From a virus, in the IMG/VR virus record IMGVR_UViG_3300005527_000128, positions 1-37,499 of that record: DNA of 37,499 nt; one strand, 5' to 3'. Both the position numbers and the translations under genes were made by a program. A model generated the notes under the pieces. It did no database searches and was not told where the DNA came from. It saw nothing but the letters and a program-made list of their open reading frames with translations. Each line of letters begins with the position of its first letter. Position 1 is the first letter of the stretch. Shown here in pieces: positions 12,584-20,823 of the stretch.

Positions 12584-13132
12584 ATGACAAAAGAAGAATT
12601 CATAGAACTAAAAGACACCTATATTGATAATATCAAAAGATATTTCAAAGAATCAGGTGATTTATTTGCACATGTAGCTCTTTTTTGTGAATTTAAAAAA
12701 GATGCAGAAGATTATGATGAAAGACCTGCTATTGTGCATGTACCAATACCAGGTAAATTATTAGAAACAGGACTAGGTAAAGACTTCTTTGTAGAATTTC
12801 TTTTAAACGAGGCTGTAACTGATATAAAAGAAAAGTTTATTATTAAGGGAGTTGCTTGGTCAGCAGAAGCTTGGATGAAAATGTCAGATAAAAATCCAAA
12901 AAATGATATAGAAATGGATGATCTTCCTATAAAAGCAGAAGTTATCATTATCAATATTGAATCTGAAGATGTAAATGAATGTAATATTTTTGAAATTGAA
13001 AGATCTAAAATGTCTATTGAAGAAGATGGATCAATAAAGTCAGAAGAAATTAATTTTAAAGAATTACAAAGAGAAGGTAATCCAAATATGGGTGGTAGAT
13101 TTTCAGGTTTGTATAATAAGATTAAAAACTAA
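12584..13132 (+). CDS. Hypothetical acidic protein
   Basis: This 182-residue soluble protein has alternating strands (VAWSAEAWMKMS, KAEVIIINIESEDVNECN) and a short C-terminal helix. It starts 2 nt after the upstream stop. The order of strands suggests a compact alpha/beta fold, with no catalytic motif seen. Confidence 0.7.
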   Translation: MTKEEFIELKDTYIDNIKRYFKESGDLFAHVALFCEFKKDAEDYDERPAIVHVPIPGKLLETGLGKDFFVEFLLNEAVTDIKEKFIIKGVAWSAEAWMKMSDKNPKNDIEMDDLPIKAEVIIINIESEDVNECNIFEIERSKMSIEEDGSIKSEEINFKELQREGNPNMGGRFSGLYNKIKN

Positions 13133-13134
13133 TT

Positions 13135-13320
13135 ATGGATTTATTTGGTAAGAAGAAGATAGCAAATTTAGAGAAAGAGATACAACATTTAAAAGGTATG
13201 CTTCATGAATGTGGTATAAAATTAACAGAAAAACAAGAGCATATTAATAAAACAAATGCATTTTGGAAAAAGAAAATGCATGATTTAACACATTCTAAAA
13301 GCAAGAAAAATAAGTTATAG
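13135..13320 (+). CDS. Small coiled-coil protein
   Basis: This 61-residue protein reads IANLEKEIQHLKGMLHECGI and continues as a charged helix with a Lys-rich tail. It is probably a dimerising coiled coil, co-transcribed with the previous gene (2-nt gap). Confidence 0.65.
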   Translation: MDLFGKKKIANLEKEIQHLKGMLHECGIKLTEKQEHINKTNAFWKKKMHDLTHSKSKKNKL

Positions 13321-13398
13321 CTTTATTATCCGTACTATTTATATGTAGTTGATTGTTATTTAATACATATGATTAATTTTATATGTAAATAAATAAAA

Positions 13399-13650
13399 GT
13401 GTTATATCAACTACCAAACGGTAAAGTTATAGAAATAAGTACTGAGCAATTCGTAGAAATGACTGACGAAGAGCTTGAGTATCTTATTGCCTATAACTAT
13501 GGGGAAGTGCAAGAAAATCCTTGGTTTGGTTCAGTATTATCTAAACAAGCTCCAGAAGATGAGATTGATATACTACCAGTAGAATTACCTGATGTGAAGG
13601 ATAATGATAAAATAAGTTCCCTAGACGCAGATTTTAATGTAGAAGATTAA
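13399..13650 (+). CDS. Conserved small acidic protein, GTG start
   Basis: The start is GTG at 13399 and gives 83 residues beginning MLYQLPNGKVIEISTEQFVE, then MTDEELEYLIAYNYGE, NPWFGS and an acidic tail DADFNVED. From memory this pattern recurs in crAss-like phages as a short gene of unknown function; I could not verify that. A terminator directly follows. Confidence 0.75.
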   Translation: MLYQLPNGKVIEISTEQFVEMTDEELEYLIAYNYGEVQENPWFGSVLSKQAPEDEIDILPVELPDVKDNDKISSLDADFNVED

Positions 13651-13675
13651 AATTCTACTCATTTTTTTAGACATG

Positions 13676-13700
13676 CCTCTGAATTTTCAGAGGTTTTTTT
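13676..13700 (+). terminator. Intrinsic terminator
   Basis: CCTCTGA/TCAGAGG (13676-13693) with a 4-nt loop and seven T residues. It lies 25 nt before the next start codon. Confidence 0.85.
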
Positions 13701-13724
13701 ATTTTAACTCAAATTTAGACTCAA

Positions 13725-14201
13725 ATGTACTCTAAAGTAGTAGTAAAAGCAGATGAAAACGGTAATGTAATAGGCGTTTTCAAAAACAATCCTGAATATG
13801 GATATGTTCGTGTAGAACAAGTGGCACCTGTAATTAGTGACACAGGTTGGTTAAAGACAGCTAAAAGATCAAGTTTTATTAAAGGTAAAATTGAAGATTT
13901 GCAAAAGCTTAGTTATAAAGCAAATCAAGAAATTCCTGGTAAAATTGTAATAGTTGAATCACTTATTCCGTTTAATATGGAAAATGCTGATCGTGATCTT
14001 AAAGTGGCTGGTGACACTGGTGTTATTTGTCGTTATGATGATCAACCAATTTATAGAAGGTCATTTTATACAACAAATACTAAAATTGAAGACGAAGTGA
14101 TTCATCATACAAATGCTGATGAAATTCGTGAAGTTCAAGCTGCTCAACGTGAATTAACATCTTCCATTGTTAAAAAACGTGACGCAGTTTTAGATCTGTA
14201 A
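13725..14201 (+). CDS. Conserved hypothetical protein, own transcription unit
   Basis: This 158-residue protein has beta strands at the N-terminus (VVVKADENGNVIGVFKNNPE) and a helical C-terminus EIREVQAAQRELTSSIVKKR. It is flanked by intrinsic terminators on both sides, so it forms a single-gene unit and is probably expressed separately at a high level. Repeated ACTCAAAT just before the start could be part of its promoter. Confidence 0.75.
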   Translation: MYSKVVVKADENGNVIGVFKNNPEYGYVRVEQVAPVISDTGWLKTAKRSSFIKGKIEDLQKLSYKANQEIPGKIVIVESLIPFNMENADRDLKVAGDTGVICRYDDQPIYRRSFYTTNTKIEDEVIHHTNADEIREVQAAQRELTSSIVKKRDAVLDL

Positions 14202-14222
14202 TTTTTATTTATTCTCAACAAT

Positions 14223-14256
14223 AAAGGGCTCAGTAAAATGAGCCCTTTAATTTTTA
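14223..14256 (+). terminator. Intrinsic terminator
   Basis: AAAGGGCTCA/TGAGCCCTTT (14223-14248), 10 pairs with loop GTAAAA, followed by AATTTTTA. The next gene starts 10 nt later. Confidence 0.85.
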
Positions 14257-14266
14257 AATCAATTAT

Positions 14267-14782
14267 ATGAATCCAAACAAAACAATTTTGGCAAATCCTA
14301 GAGGTATTTTAATTAGCTATGATGATCAAAAGCGTCATTTTCTTAATTACGAACCTAAAAGGGAAGTTGTTAAGTCAACACAAATTAATGGTAACTCACG
14401 TTATCAAGAAAAAGTATTTGAGTTTAATAGAACTCAATTAAAACTTTATAATGAAGCTGTTTATGGATTTAAAGCTTATTCTAATGAAGTGGTTATGGAA
14501 ATGAGACCACATCATATTAAAAGAATCCAATCTATTCATAGAAAAGCTAAAGAAGTTATTAATGAATATAAACTTGAAATAGCTAATGCTGAAATGGATA
14601 GTTTTCTTTCTAAATTATTTCCAAATTCTAAAATTGCTCAAGCAATTGTAAACATTAAAGGAGTTGATACATCTGTAAAAATTCCATTATCTCTAAAAGA
14701 TCTTAAGATTAGTTCTGAAAGCTTGGCAAAAAGACTTGTACAATCTGGTGTTTTACCAGAAAACTTTTTTAATTTAGCATAA
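14267..14782 (+). CDS. Conserved hypothetical protein
   Basis: This 171-residue basic protein begins with strands (NPRGILISYDDQKRHFLNYE), has a long central helix (MRPHHIKRIQSIHRKAKEVI), and ends in a small globular part with SLKDLKISSESLAKRL. It starts 10 nt after a terminator hairpin and overlaps the HNH gene by 1 nt. Function is unknown. Confidence 0.75.
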   Translation: MNPNKTILANPRGILISYDDQKRHFLNYEPKREVVKSTQINGNSRYQEKVFEFNRTQLKLYNEAVYGFKAYSNEVVMEMRPHHIKRIQSIHRKAKEVINEYKLEIANAEMDSFLSKLFPNSKIAQAIVNIKGVDTSVKIPLSLKDLKISSESLAKRLVQSGVLPENFFNLA

Positions 14783-15171
14783 TGATTAAGGCAAAACTTA
14801 AAAAATGTGCTGGCTGTGAACAAATGAAACACATTTGGAAATCACATGGCAAAGAAAAGTATTGTCAGCAATGCTGGTACACTATTGATAAGCCCAAATC
14901 TATCTCACCTGTCTCTAAAAAGAGGCAGGTTGAGATGGATAATTATTCTAAATTAAGAATGGTTTTTCTTATTGCAAAGCCTCTTTGTGAAGCAAAAATC
15001 ATTCATTGTACAGGAAATAGTACTGATGTGCATCATAAGTCAGGCAGAACAGGTGAAAATTATTTAAAAATGTCTACCTGGTTAGCTGTTTGTAGAAATT
15101 GTCACAAATGGATAGAAGAAAATCCTATTGAGGCAAAAGAACTTGGTTTTAGTAATTCTAGATTAGATTGA
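14782..15171 (+). CDS. HNH-type endonuclease with N-terminal zinc ribbon
   Basis: This 129-residue protein begins with two Cys pairs (KKCAGCEQ and YCQQCW) that form a zinc ribbon. The HNH part has CTGNSTDVHHKSGR, NYL and WLAVCRNCHKWIEE, with the Asp-Val-His-His core and a second C-x-x-C pair. HNH enzymes nick or cut DNA with one metal ion. It may be a homing-type or packaging-associated nuclease. Confidence 0.8.
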   Translation: MIKAKLKKCAGCEQMKHIWKSHGKEKYCQQCWYTIDKPKSISPVSKKRQVEMDNYSKLRMVFLIAKPLCEAKIIHCTGNSTDVHHKSGRTGENYLKMSTWLAVCRNCHKWIEENPIEAKELGFSNSRLD

Positions 15172-15172
15172 T

Positions 15173-15331
15173 ATGACTACTAAAGAAAAAAGAGAAATTT
15201 ATTACAACAAACTTCTTGAAAAGCGTAAAACAAATTTTTTAAAAAGTGTAAAATCAGTTGTAGTAAAAAAACCAGTTCAAAAAGAAATTAATTGGGAAAC
15301 TTTAAATGATTTTTTTAAAAAAAGAAAATAA
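15173..15331 (+). CDS. Tiny basic protein, 52 aa
   Basis: ATG at 15173, one base after the HNH stop, gives 52 residues that are mostly Lys, helical at the start (KEKREIYYNKLLEKRKTNF) and ending KKRK. It fits exactly between two genes, with 2 nt before the next, which supports it. It is probably a nucleic-acid-contacting micro-protein. Confidence 0.6.
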   Translation: MTTKEKREIYYNKLLEKRKTNFLKSVKSVVVKKPVQKEINWETLNDFFKKRK

Positions 15332-15333
15332 TT

Positions 15334-15714
15334 ATGGATTATATATTATTAGGATTAATAGTTACAGCTGCTGTTATTGCAGTTGTAGGAATTATAATGT
15401 ATACAGCACAAGAACTTATGATCACTTGGAAGCATGAACCACATGGTTATTGTCCTGTGCAAGCTGAAGGTTGGTTTATTGGTTATTATTTCTATTTTAG
15501 ATCTCGTTATGAAACTGGTAAAATACAGTTTTGTAAAACATCTGACGATTGGGATAATGGCTATATAACTAAAGAATATGTTCTTTATAGATCTGATGAT
15601 GCATATGTAGCAGGATATATAAAATATTCAAAAGCAAGACGACTAATATATTGGGCTTGTTTTAAGTTCTTAATTAATCGTATTATTAGAAATATTAAAG
15701 ATGCCGTTAAGTAA
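15334..15714 (+). CDS. Membrane-anchored protein
   Basis: In this 126-residue protein a hydrophobic N-terminal helix (about 3-25) is followed by a Tyr/Trp-rich domain with HGYCPVQAEGWFIGYYFYF, then a basic C-terminal amphipathic helix. It probably sits in the inner membrane. It overlaps the next gene by 14 nt. Confidence 0.7.
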   Translation: MDYILLGLIVTAAVIAVVGIIMYTAQELMITWKHEPHGYCPVQAEGWFIGYYFYFRSRYETGKIQFCKTSDDWDNGYITKEYVLYRSDDAYVAGYIKYSKARRLIYWACFKFLINRIIRNIKDAVK

Positions 15715-15931
15715 AAGATGTTATTGTTGTAAAAGGACATTTCCACTCTTTATGTATCATAAAGCTACAAGATTTACTATTAAAACAGATTTAGGTAGAA
15801 ATAGATGTTGTAGAATATGTGTATTTAAAAAAGCAAAAGATCCTGTTGTGAGATGGAATAAACAAATAAAAAAATTTGAATTAGTATCTCTTACATTAAA
15901 ACAGCGTATTAGAGAATTTTTTAAACGATAA
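15701..15931 (+). CDS. Small zinc-finger protein
   Basis: This 76-residue basic protein has C-x-C-C (KRCYCCKRTF) and C-C-x-x-C (NRCCRICVFKKAK), which together form one probable zinc site. The strongly basic remainder suggests binding to nucleic acid. Confidence 0.7.
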   Translation: MPLSKRCYCCKRTFPLFMYHKATRFTIKTDLGRNRCCRICVFKKAKDPVVRWNKQIKKFELVSLTLKQRIREFFKR

Positions 15932-15933
15932 TT

Positions 15934-16161
15934 ATGGATCAAGAACCAAAATTAGAAAATGCTACTTTCACATTTAGCCAAGAAACTAATTGTGTAGATG
16001 AAGGTGATATAGAAGAACTTACTATCAGATGTGAATCATCATTAGGAATAGATAATGATGAAGGTTGTTTCTATGTTCTGGAGACAGAAAGATGGTCTAT
16101 TGACTCTGTAGAAGAATTACAGAAACTATTTGATAGGATTAGTAAAGTGATAAACAAATAA
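15934..16161 (+). CDS. Small acidic hypothetical protein
   Basis: This 75-residue acidic protein reads EELTIRCESSLGI and GCFYVLETERWSIDSVEELQ, with a C-terminal helix. It begins 2 nt after the zinc-finger gene. The strand-strand-helix pattern could be a small inhibitor-like fold. Function is unknown. Confidence 0.7.
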   Translation: MDQEPKLENATFTFSQETNCVDEGDIEELTIRCESSLGIDNDEGCFYVLETERWSIDSVEELQKLFDRISKVINK

Positions 16162-16163
16162 CT

Positions 16164-16472
16164 ATGGCACAACAAACAGCAATGCAACAATTAATTAAAT
16201 GGATGGAAGATATGAGTGAAGTTATTCCATTTGATCAAGGAAGTTGTTATGACAAGGCTATTGAACTTTTACAAATGGAGAAGGAGCAACTTGAAAATGC
16301 TAGACCACAAATAATATCAAATTGTGTTATAAAGGAAATGTCAAATGAGGAAATATGGAATGCAAGTATAAAATATGATAATGGTGCTATGCTAGAAACA
16401 CCAATGGTACACTTTCAACAAGGAGCTTTTTGGTATAGAGAACAATTAAAAAATAGTGTTCACGGAACGTGA
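16164..16472 (+). CDS. Hypothetical protein, 102 aa
   Basis: The N-terminal half is helical (MQQLIKWMEDMSEVIPFDQG) and includes a charged coiled-coil-like stretch. The C-terminal half ends FWYREQLKNSVHGT. The stop codon lies inside a perfect hairpin at 16458-16474. I recall similar WMEDM-type small proteins in Bacteroidota phages but cannot verify the relation. Confidence 0.7.
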   Translation: MAQQTAMQQLIKWMEDMSEVIPFDQGSCYDKAIELLQMEKEQLENARPQIISNCVIKEMSNEEIWNASIKYDNGAMLETPMVHFQQGAFWYREQLKNSVHGT

Positions 16473-16569
16473 ACAATTAAAAAAGAAATATAATACTGAA
16501 ATGGCTAATAATGTACCTTATAGGGTACAAAATGAGGCAAATTGAGTAATATAATACCTGTTAGGGTAT
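16458..16569 (+). promoter_or_regulatory. Three tandem small hairpins
   Basis: GTTCACG-GAA-CGTGAAC (16458-16474) overlaps the upstream stop codon. Two related hairpins follow: GTACC-TTATAG-GGTAC (16513-16528) and ATACC-TGTTAG-GGTAT (16554-16569), where the outer G-C pair is replaced by A-T. A 14-codon frame (16501-16545) spans the second hairpin. The set may be RNA processing or translation control sites. Confidence 0.5.
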
Positions 16570-16584
16570 AAAAATAAAAATTTT

Positions 16585-16917
16585 ATGACAATAATTGACC
16601 CACCAAGTGGCTGGAAATATGGGTTTCCAAAGCCAATACCTGAAGATAGAAAAAAAGATGTTATTCCATGGCTCATAGAGCAAGGCTATCCAAAAAAAGT
16701 TATAGATGAGTATGGAGAGTATTTTGCTTGTAGATTTTGGGATGAAAATGAAGAAGCAGAAAATCCATTAAAAGATGTAACTAGATTTGAAGTGATAGAT
16801 CATTCAGGTGATAAACCTGGAAGAGTGTTAGTTAAACATAATATTAGTGTGGAAATGTCTATTCAAGATGATGGTAAAACATTAAAAATATTTATATCAG
16901 ATGAAACTAAGGTATAG
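16585..16917 (+). CDS. Hypothetical protein, 110 aa
   Basis: This protein begins MTIIDPPSGWKYGFPKPIPE and ends with strands VEMSIQDDGKTLKIFISDE. Overall acidic with many Pro and Gly turns. The start overlaps nothing and lies 16 nt after the paired hairpins. It overlaps the membrane gene by 17 nt. Confidence 0.7.
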   Translation: MTIIDPPSGWKYGFPKPIPEDRKKDVIPWLIEQGYPKKVIDEYGEYFACRFWDENEEAENPLKDVTRFEVIDHSGDKPGRVLVKHNISVEMSIQDDGKTLKIFISDETKV

Positions 16918-17164
16918 ACTGCTTATAGTTTTTATTTGTGCGTTATTTATTGAAATAACAGGTGTATGTGGACTTGTATTTCTTGAGAAAAGAAACTATG
17001 TAGGAATGTTTTTAATGATATTTCTAAACCCATATATTTGTCTACCAATGAACCATTTTAATATAGAATGTAAAACTTTTAAAGACAGGTTTTATTTAGC
17101 CACTGCATTTGCATGTGGTTTTGGACTAGGAGTTATTTTAGTTAGGCCTTTTATTTTAAAATAA
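16901..17164 (+). CDS. Small membrane protein, three helices
   Basis: This 87-residue protein has hydrophobic helices at about 5-28, 34-52 and 63-84. Its start lies inside the end of the upstream gene, so translation is probably coupled. No family is recognised. Confidence 0.7.
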   Translation: MKLRYRLLIVFICALFIEITGVCGLVFLEKRNYVGMFLMIFLNPYICLPMNHFNIECKTFKDRFYLATAFACGFGLGVILVRPFILK

Positions 17165-17169
17165 ATAAT

Positions 17170-17790
17170 ATGAAAATAAATAAAAAAAGCAAATTTTATA
17201 CTCCAAAACCATTTAAAGAAAAAGCAATCGACTTCTTTAAATCCTTGCCATTTTGGAGAGGTAGAAAAAAAGGTATGATACATACTATGAACATTAAATG
17301 GGAACATATCAGAGCTGTATTCTTTCCTAAGAACTTCCACGAGAAATATCATTATCTTGGATCTATACCATGGAAAGAAGACAGTGAGATATTTCTAGCA
17401 TTAGAACCATTAGTGATATTTTTAGATTATAAAGCTAAGCCATGGTGGTGTCCAAGATGGGTGCTTAGATTCTTACATCTCTTTGGAAATGATAATAGTA
17501 TTGTAAGAGTTAGAAATAGAACCCTTGCTAATTTAAGCGATAAGTTAACCAAAGGAATTATGATGGTTGACTATAAAACTAAATGGAGTTGGTATGATTT
17601 AAGACTTAGCATTTATGGTGACAAACAAGCAAACTGGTTAGCAGATGCTATAGAAGATAAATATTATAGAGATGGTAGAAGACAAGATATTTTAGATGAG
17701 TTAAAGAAACTAAATCCAGAATGTAATTATAGTTGGAAACCTTTAGCAGATTTAGAAGCAGAATTAGAAAAATTAAAACCAAATTATTAA
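17170..17790 (+). CDS. Hypothetical basic protein, 206 aa
   Basis: The N-terminus is highly basic (KINKKSKFYTPKPFKEKAID). The centre has aromatic and Pro-rich segments (KAKPWWCPRWVLRFLHLFG), and the C-terminus is a charged helix. It may attach to a membrane surface through the WW segment. Function is unknown. Confidence 0.7.
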   Translation: MKINKKSKFYTPKPFKEKAIDFFKSLPFWRGRKKGMIHTMNIKWEHIRAVFFPKNFHEKYHYLGSIPWKEDSEIFLALEPLVIFLDYKAKPWWCPRWVLRFLHLFGNDNSIVRVRNRTLANLSDKLTKGIMMVDYKTKWSWYDLRLSIYGDKQANWLADAIEDKYYRDGRRQDILDELKKLNPECNYSWKPLADLEAELEKLKPNY

Positions 17791-17793
17791 GTT

Positions 17794-17991
17794 ATGCCAG
17801 ATATTACAATGTGTAAGGATCATCAGTGTAAACTAAAAGAAAATTGTTATAGATACACTGCAACACCTTCTAAGTATGACCAATCATATTTCGTAAATAG
17901 CCCATATAATAAACAAGAAGACAATTGTCAATATTTTTGGGACAGTAGTCATTATCAAAAAGTAAAAGATGAAAACAAAATCACAGACTAA
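17794..17991 (+). CDS. Small Cys-rich protein, probable metal site
   Basis: This 65-residue protein reads TMCKDHQCKLKENCYRYTAT, then QSYFVNSPY and NCQYFW: four Cys spaced as C-x4-C-x5-C and a distant C. This arrangement is familiar from small phage proteins. Zinc binding is likely and the function is unknown. Confidence 0.7.
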   Translation: MPDITMCKDHQCKLKENCYRYTATPSKYDQSYFVNSPYNKQEDNCQYFWDSSHYQKVKDENKITD

Positions 17992-18070
17992 ATTAGTTAT
18001 TGAAACAATTGTATTTACTATTTTATGGATAGCTGCAGCAACAGCTCTTTATTTTTTATGTAAAATTTAA
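17969..18070 (+). CDS. Tiny membrane protein, 33 aa
   Basis: ATG at 17969, inside the end of the previous gene (overlap 23 nt), gives MKTKSQTKLVIETIVFTILW followed by an Ala-rich helix end. One transmembrane helix covers about residues 9-31. Its stop lies 3 nt before the next start, which supports it. Confidence 0.55.
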   Translation: MKTKSQTKLVIETIVFTILWIAAATALYFLCKI

Positions 18071-18073
18071 ACT

Positions 18074-18331
18074 ATGTCTTATATTTTATCATTTATTGGT
18101 GTATTTTTTGCAATAGCAATAGCAGATGTTTGTTGGACTTATTATTTTATAAAAATTGAAGAAAGAAAGTCTGTTTCTGCTGGCTTTTGGGGCGCAGGTG
18201 TTTACATCTGTGGTGCATTTGCTGTAATACATTATACAAATGATAAAACATTAATTATACCAGCTATATTGGGTTCATTTATTGGTACATGGGCCACTGT
18301 TGAGTATAAAAAAAGAAAAGAAAAAAAATAA
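18074..18331 (+). CDS. Small membrane protein, three helices
   Basis: This 85-residue protein has hydrophobic helices at about 4-24, 36-52 and 58-76 and a Lys-rich tail. It resembles short drug/metabolite-transporter-like or nicotinamide-transporter-like membrane proteins seen in phages (DVCWTYYFIKIEERK), but the match is weak. It is probably located in the inner membrane. Confidence 0.7.
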   Translation: MSYILSFIGVFFAIAIADVCWTYYFIKIEERKSVSAGFWGAGVYICGAFAVIHYTNDKTLIIPAILGSFIGTWATVEYKKRKEKK

Positions 18332-18334
18332 ATT

Positions 18335-18715
18335 ATGTCACACCCATTACATCACGCAATTTCTAGTCAAAGAAAATGGGGAGGATCAGTAGATGACTAT
18401 CTTCCTATACACAATTGGTTTGATGAAACCAAAGCTCATTATCCAGACATGAGACATCGCACCCTCAGACATCACGCTGAGGGTATTTTTTGGTGTGAAG
18501 AAAAGTTTGGAGTATATATTACAAACTCTGATGGTAAAATGGTACCAGTAAGAGCATTAGGAGAACAACACGTAAAAGAAGATATTGGATTTATTCCCAC
18601 TATTAAAGAATATCTAGACAATATGAATATTGTTGGCTGGATGTATAAACCTGGAGAAGGTAGAGCAATGTTAAAAGAAATTAACGAACAAAAATTAGAT
18701 TATGTCACTAAGTAA
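18335..18715 (+). CDS. DUF6915-like protein
   Basis: This 126-residue protein has the pattern I associate with DUF6915: MSHPLHHAISSQRKWGGSVD, DYLPIHNWFDETKAH, RHRTLRHHAEGIFWCEEKFG, then GEQHVKEDIGFIPT. Several His residues are conserved in this family and could bind metal, but its function is unknown. It overlaps the next gene by 14 nt. Confidence 0.75.
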   Translation: MSHPLHHAISSQRKWGGSVDDYLPIHNWFDETKAHYPDMRHRTLRHHAEGIFWCEEKFGVYITNSDGKMVPVRALGEQHVKEDIGFIPTIKEYLDNMNIVGWMYKPGEGRAMLKEINEQKLDYVTK

Positions 18716-19418
18716 AAAAGCAGCGAAAGCTAAAAAAATAGAAGTAAAACTATCAGTACTTGAATGGTGTAAACAACAAGTAAAAGATGGAAAAGAACTT
18801 GTAATCCACTGGGAAGGTGGTGGAGATTCAGGATGGGCACATTTTGAAATTGATGGAGAAACTGTAGATAATGAATATACAGATCATCTTGTAAATAGTA
18901 TGTATCATGAACTTGATTATGGATCATGGGCAGGTGAATTTAATGCAACAGGTTCTGCAAAATTTGATCCAGCAGAAAATGCTTTTATAGGCATTGATGA
19001 TTATCAAGAAGATGAAAGAATATCTTATGACTGTGATATCTCTTTAAAAGTTCCTAACAGTTTATGGTATGATAGAATACATTATCGTATAGAATGTAGT
19101 CCTGATGAATCTGTATCAACTGAGATAAACTTTGCTATACAAAATGGATTTCTTACTGATGAGCATAAAGAAATGGAACGTGTTCTTCAAGATGTACTTG
19201 ATGATGAAATACCAAAGCTTATAGAAAAGTTTATTGAAGAAGGTAATGAATTTAGAGATATCTGGGAATCTGAAATGTTCTTAAAAACAGATGGTGAAGA
19301 TAAAGGTGCTTATACTGAATTTAAAATAACAGAAATTGGTATAGGTACGTATACATCTCAAGAAAAAGATATAGTTCTTTATATTGAAGAAGATGAAATG
19401 CTTGAAGATAAAAATTAA
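18702..19418 (+). CDS. Acidic hypothetical protein, 238 aa
   Basis: This soluble protein is highly acidic, with a beta-rich first half (LVIHWEGGGDSGWAHFEID) and a helical second half (MERVLQDVLDDEIPKLIEKF). I recall a similar EGGGDSG-type segment in uncharacterised phage and host proteins (DUF6878 is possible). No catalytic motif is seen. Confidence 0.7.
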   Translation: MSLSKKAAKAKKIEVKLSVLEWCKQQVKDGKELVIHWEGGGDSGWAHFEIDGETVDNEYTDHLVNSMYHELDYGSWAGEFNATGSAKFDPAENAFIGIDDYQEDERISYDCDISLKVPNSLWYDRIHYRIECSPDESVSTEINFAIQNGFLTDEHKEMERVLQDVLDDEIPKLIEKFIEEGNEFRDIWESEMFLKTDGEDKGAYTEFKITEIGIGTYTSQEKDIVLYIEEDEMLEDKN

Positions 19419-19423
19419 TTATT

Positions 19424-20146
19424 ATGAGTTACGATCAACATGAATATACAGTAAATAATCGAGATGGTTTTTCATTGACAAATGCTTTACGTCTTTGGAA
19501 AACTAAATACACAGAGTTTAAAGACTTTAAAGAAGATGTAATTAAACATCCTAGTCTTAATGATTTTGGTGAATTTGTACAATCTTGTTGGAATAGTATT
19601 AAATCAGTTACAGTAAAAGATGCGTTAAGTATAGAAAATACAGAAGAAAGACGCACTTATTTTGACTGTATTGGAGTAGAAAAACTATTTAAACAGCTTG
19701 GGCCAAAACTTAGAGATAGACAAGAAATCACCAAGAAAAGAGCTAATTGGGACGAGGATAATAAAGAAAATTTTCGTACCTTTAAGGATGTATATGAGCT
19801 CTATGAAATAGAAGGTACAAAGCTTTATGACAAAGATAGATGGGGTAGATCTCCAAACCCTGTATTTGCTGTAAGATGCTGGTGTACAACAACTGGTAGA
19901 GAATATTGGTTGTATGTAGACAATAAAGCAGCTACAGGAAATAGCTGGTGGTCAGAACAAGCAGATAATGAATACGATGCTATACGTGCAATTGCTTGGA
20001 CTATACGTATAGATATCACTAACCCTGAAAGAATATATAGACAGGGTGATGTGATTATAGTTAAAAAGTCTGATAAAAGTGAAGATGTAAGATCTTATCA
20101 TTTAGAAAAAGAACAGTATCTTGATTTAATGTATTCAGAAACTTAA
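19424..20146 (+). CDS. Hypothetical protein, 240 aa
   Basis: The N-terminal half is helical (FSLTNALRLWKTKYTEFKDF). The C-terminal half is a beta-rich domain with FAVRCWCTTTGREYWLYVDN and DAIRAIAWTIRID. The second half resembles small sensor-like folds, but I do not recognise a family. It starts 5 nt after the acidic protein gene. Confidence 0.7.
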   Translation: MSYDQHEYTVNNRDGFSLTNALRLWKTKYTEFKDFKEDVIKHPSLNDFGEFVQSCWNSIKSVTVKDALSIENTEERRTYFDCIGVEKLFKQLGPKLRDRQEITKKRANWDEDNKENFRTFKDVYELYEIEGTKLYDKDRWGRSPNPVFAVRCWCTTTGREYWLYVDNKAATGNSWWSEQADNEYDAIRAIAWTIRIDITNPERIYRQGDVIIVKKSDKSEDVRSYHLEKEQYLDLMYSET

Positions 20147-20149
20147 GTT

Positions 20150-20341
20150 ATGCCAAAAAGAATTATACAAAAGAACAAGAAAAAAGAATCTATTAGAGAG
20201 CTCTTAATAAATACAATTATTGAGAATGCTTGTGATGAAATGGAGAATAACTCAGACTATATACAATTAGCTATTGAATCAAAAGAAGATTTAGTAAAAA
20301 GAGTTATTAATATTTTAGAATACTATAAAAGTAGATATTAA
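20150..20341 (+). CDS. Small helical protein
   Basis: This 63-residue protein has a basic start (KRIIQKNKKKESIRELLIN) followed by an acidic helix and a basic C-terminus. Possibly a dimeric helical protein. It starts 3 nt after the upstream stop and directly abuts the next gene. Confidence 0.65.
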   Translation: MPKRIIQKNKKKESIRELLINTIIENACDEMENNSDYIQLAIESKEDLVKRVINILEYYKSRY

Positions 20342-20812
20342 ATGCAAGAAGAATTGATAGGTCATGTAGGAGTTGATTCAGGTCAACTCCTACTATGTGA
20401 CCCATGTTATATAGAATCAGAATGGGAAAAAGAAGAATTTGCTGATATTAGAGTATATGAGCATAAAGTAACCAAAGATCGTTTGACATTTGGTAAAGAT
20501 TTTCCACACTATGAATATCCCATTGATAGGTATGATGGAAAAACAATGAACGAACTTATAGAAACACTTGAATGGATTGATATAGATAGACCAACATCTT
20601 TACATAGTTTTAGTTATAATGCGTGTGCTAATGCAACTTTATCTAGTGAAGGACATGGTCAACTAAACTATAAAATGGGGCATCCAGGTGTTGGTGTAGC
20701 ATTTAGAACAGCATTTGGAGATGGTGTATACCCTGTATATGCTAAATATACAGATGATGGTACATTAAAAAGCGTTGAAGTAGTATTTTGGGAAGATGAT
20801 GAAGAATTATAA
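20342..20812 (+). CDS. DUF4241-like beta protein
   Basis: This 156-residue protein reads GVDSGQLLLCDPCYIESEW at the N-terminus and AFRTAFGDGVYPVYAKYTDD near the end. The D-P-C-Y and G-D-G-x-Y-P-V-Y signatures fit DUF4241-type proteins, found in bacteria and many phages with unknown function. Fold is probably a beta sandwich. Confidence 0.75.
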   Translation: MQEELIGHVGVDSGQLLLCDPCYIESEWEKEEFADIRVYEHKVTKDRLTFGKDFPHYEYPIDRYDGKTMNELIETLEWIDIDRPTSLHSFSYNACANATLSSEGHGQLNYKMGHPGVGVAFRTAFGDGVYPVYAKYTDDGTLKSVEVVFWEDDEEL

Positions 20813-20823
20813 AAATATAAATT

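Noticed and set aside
16501-16545. 14-codon frame MANNVPYRVQNEAN as a gene
   Set aside because: It is too short and spans a hairpin that explains its sequence; kept only as a possible leader peptide.
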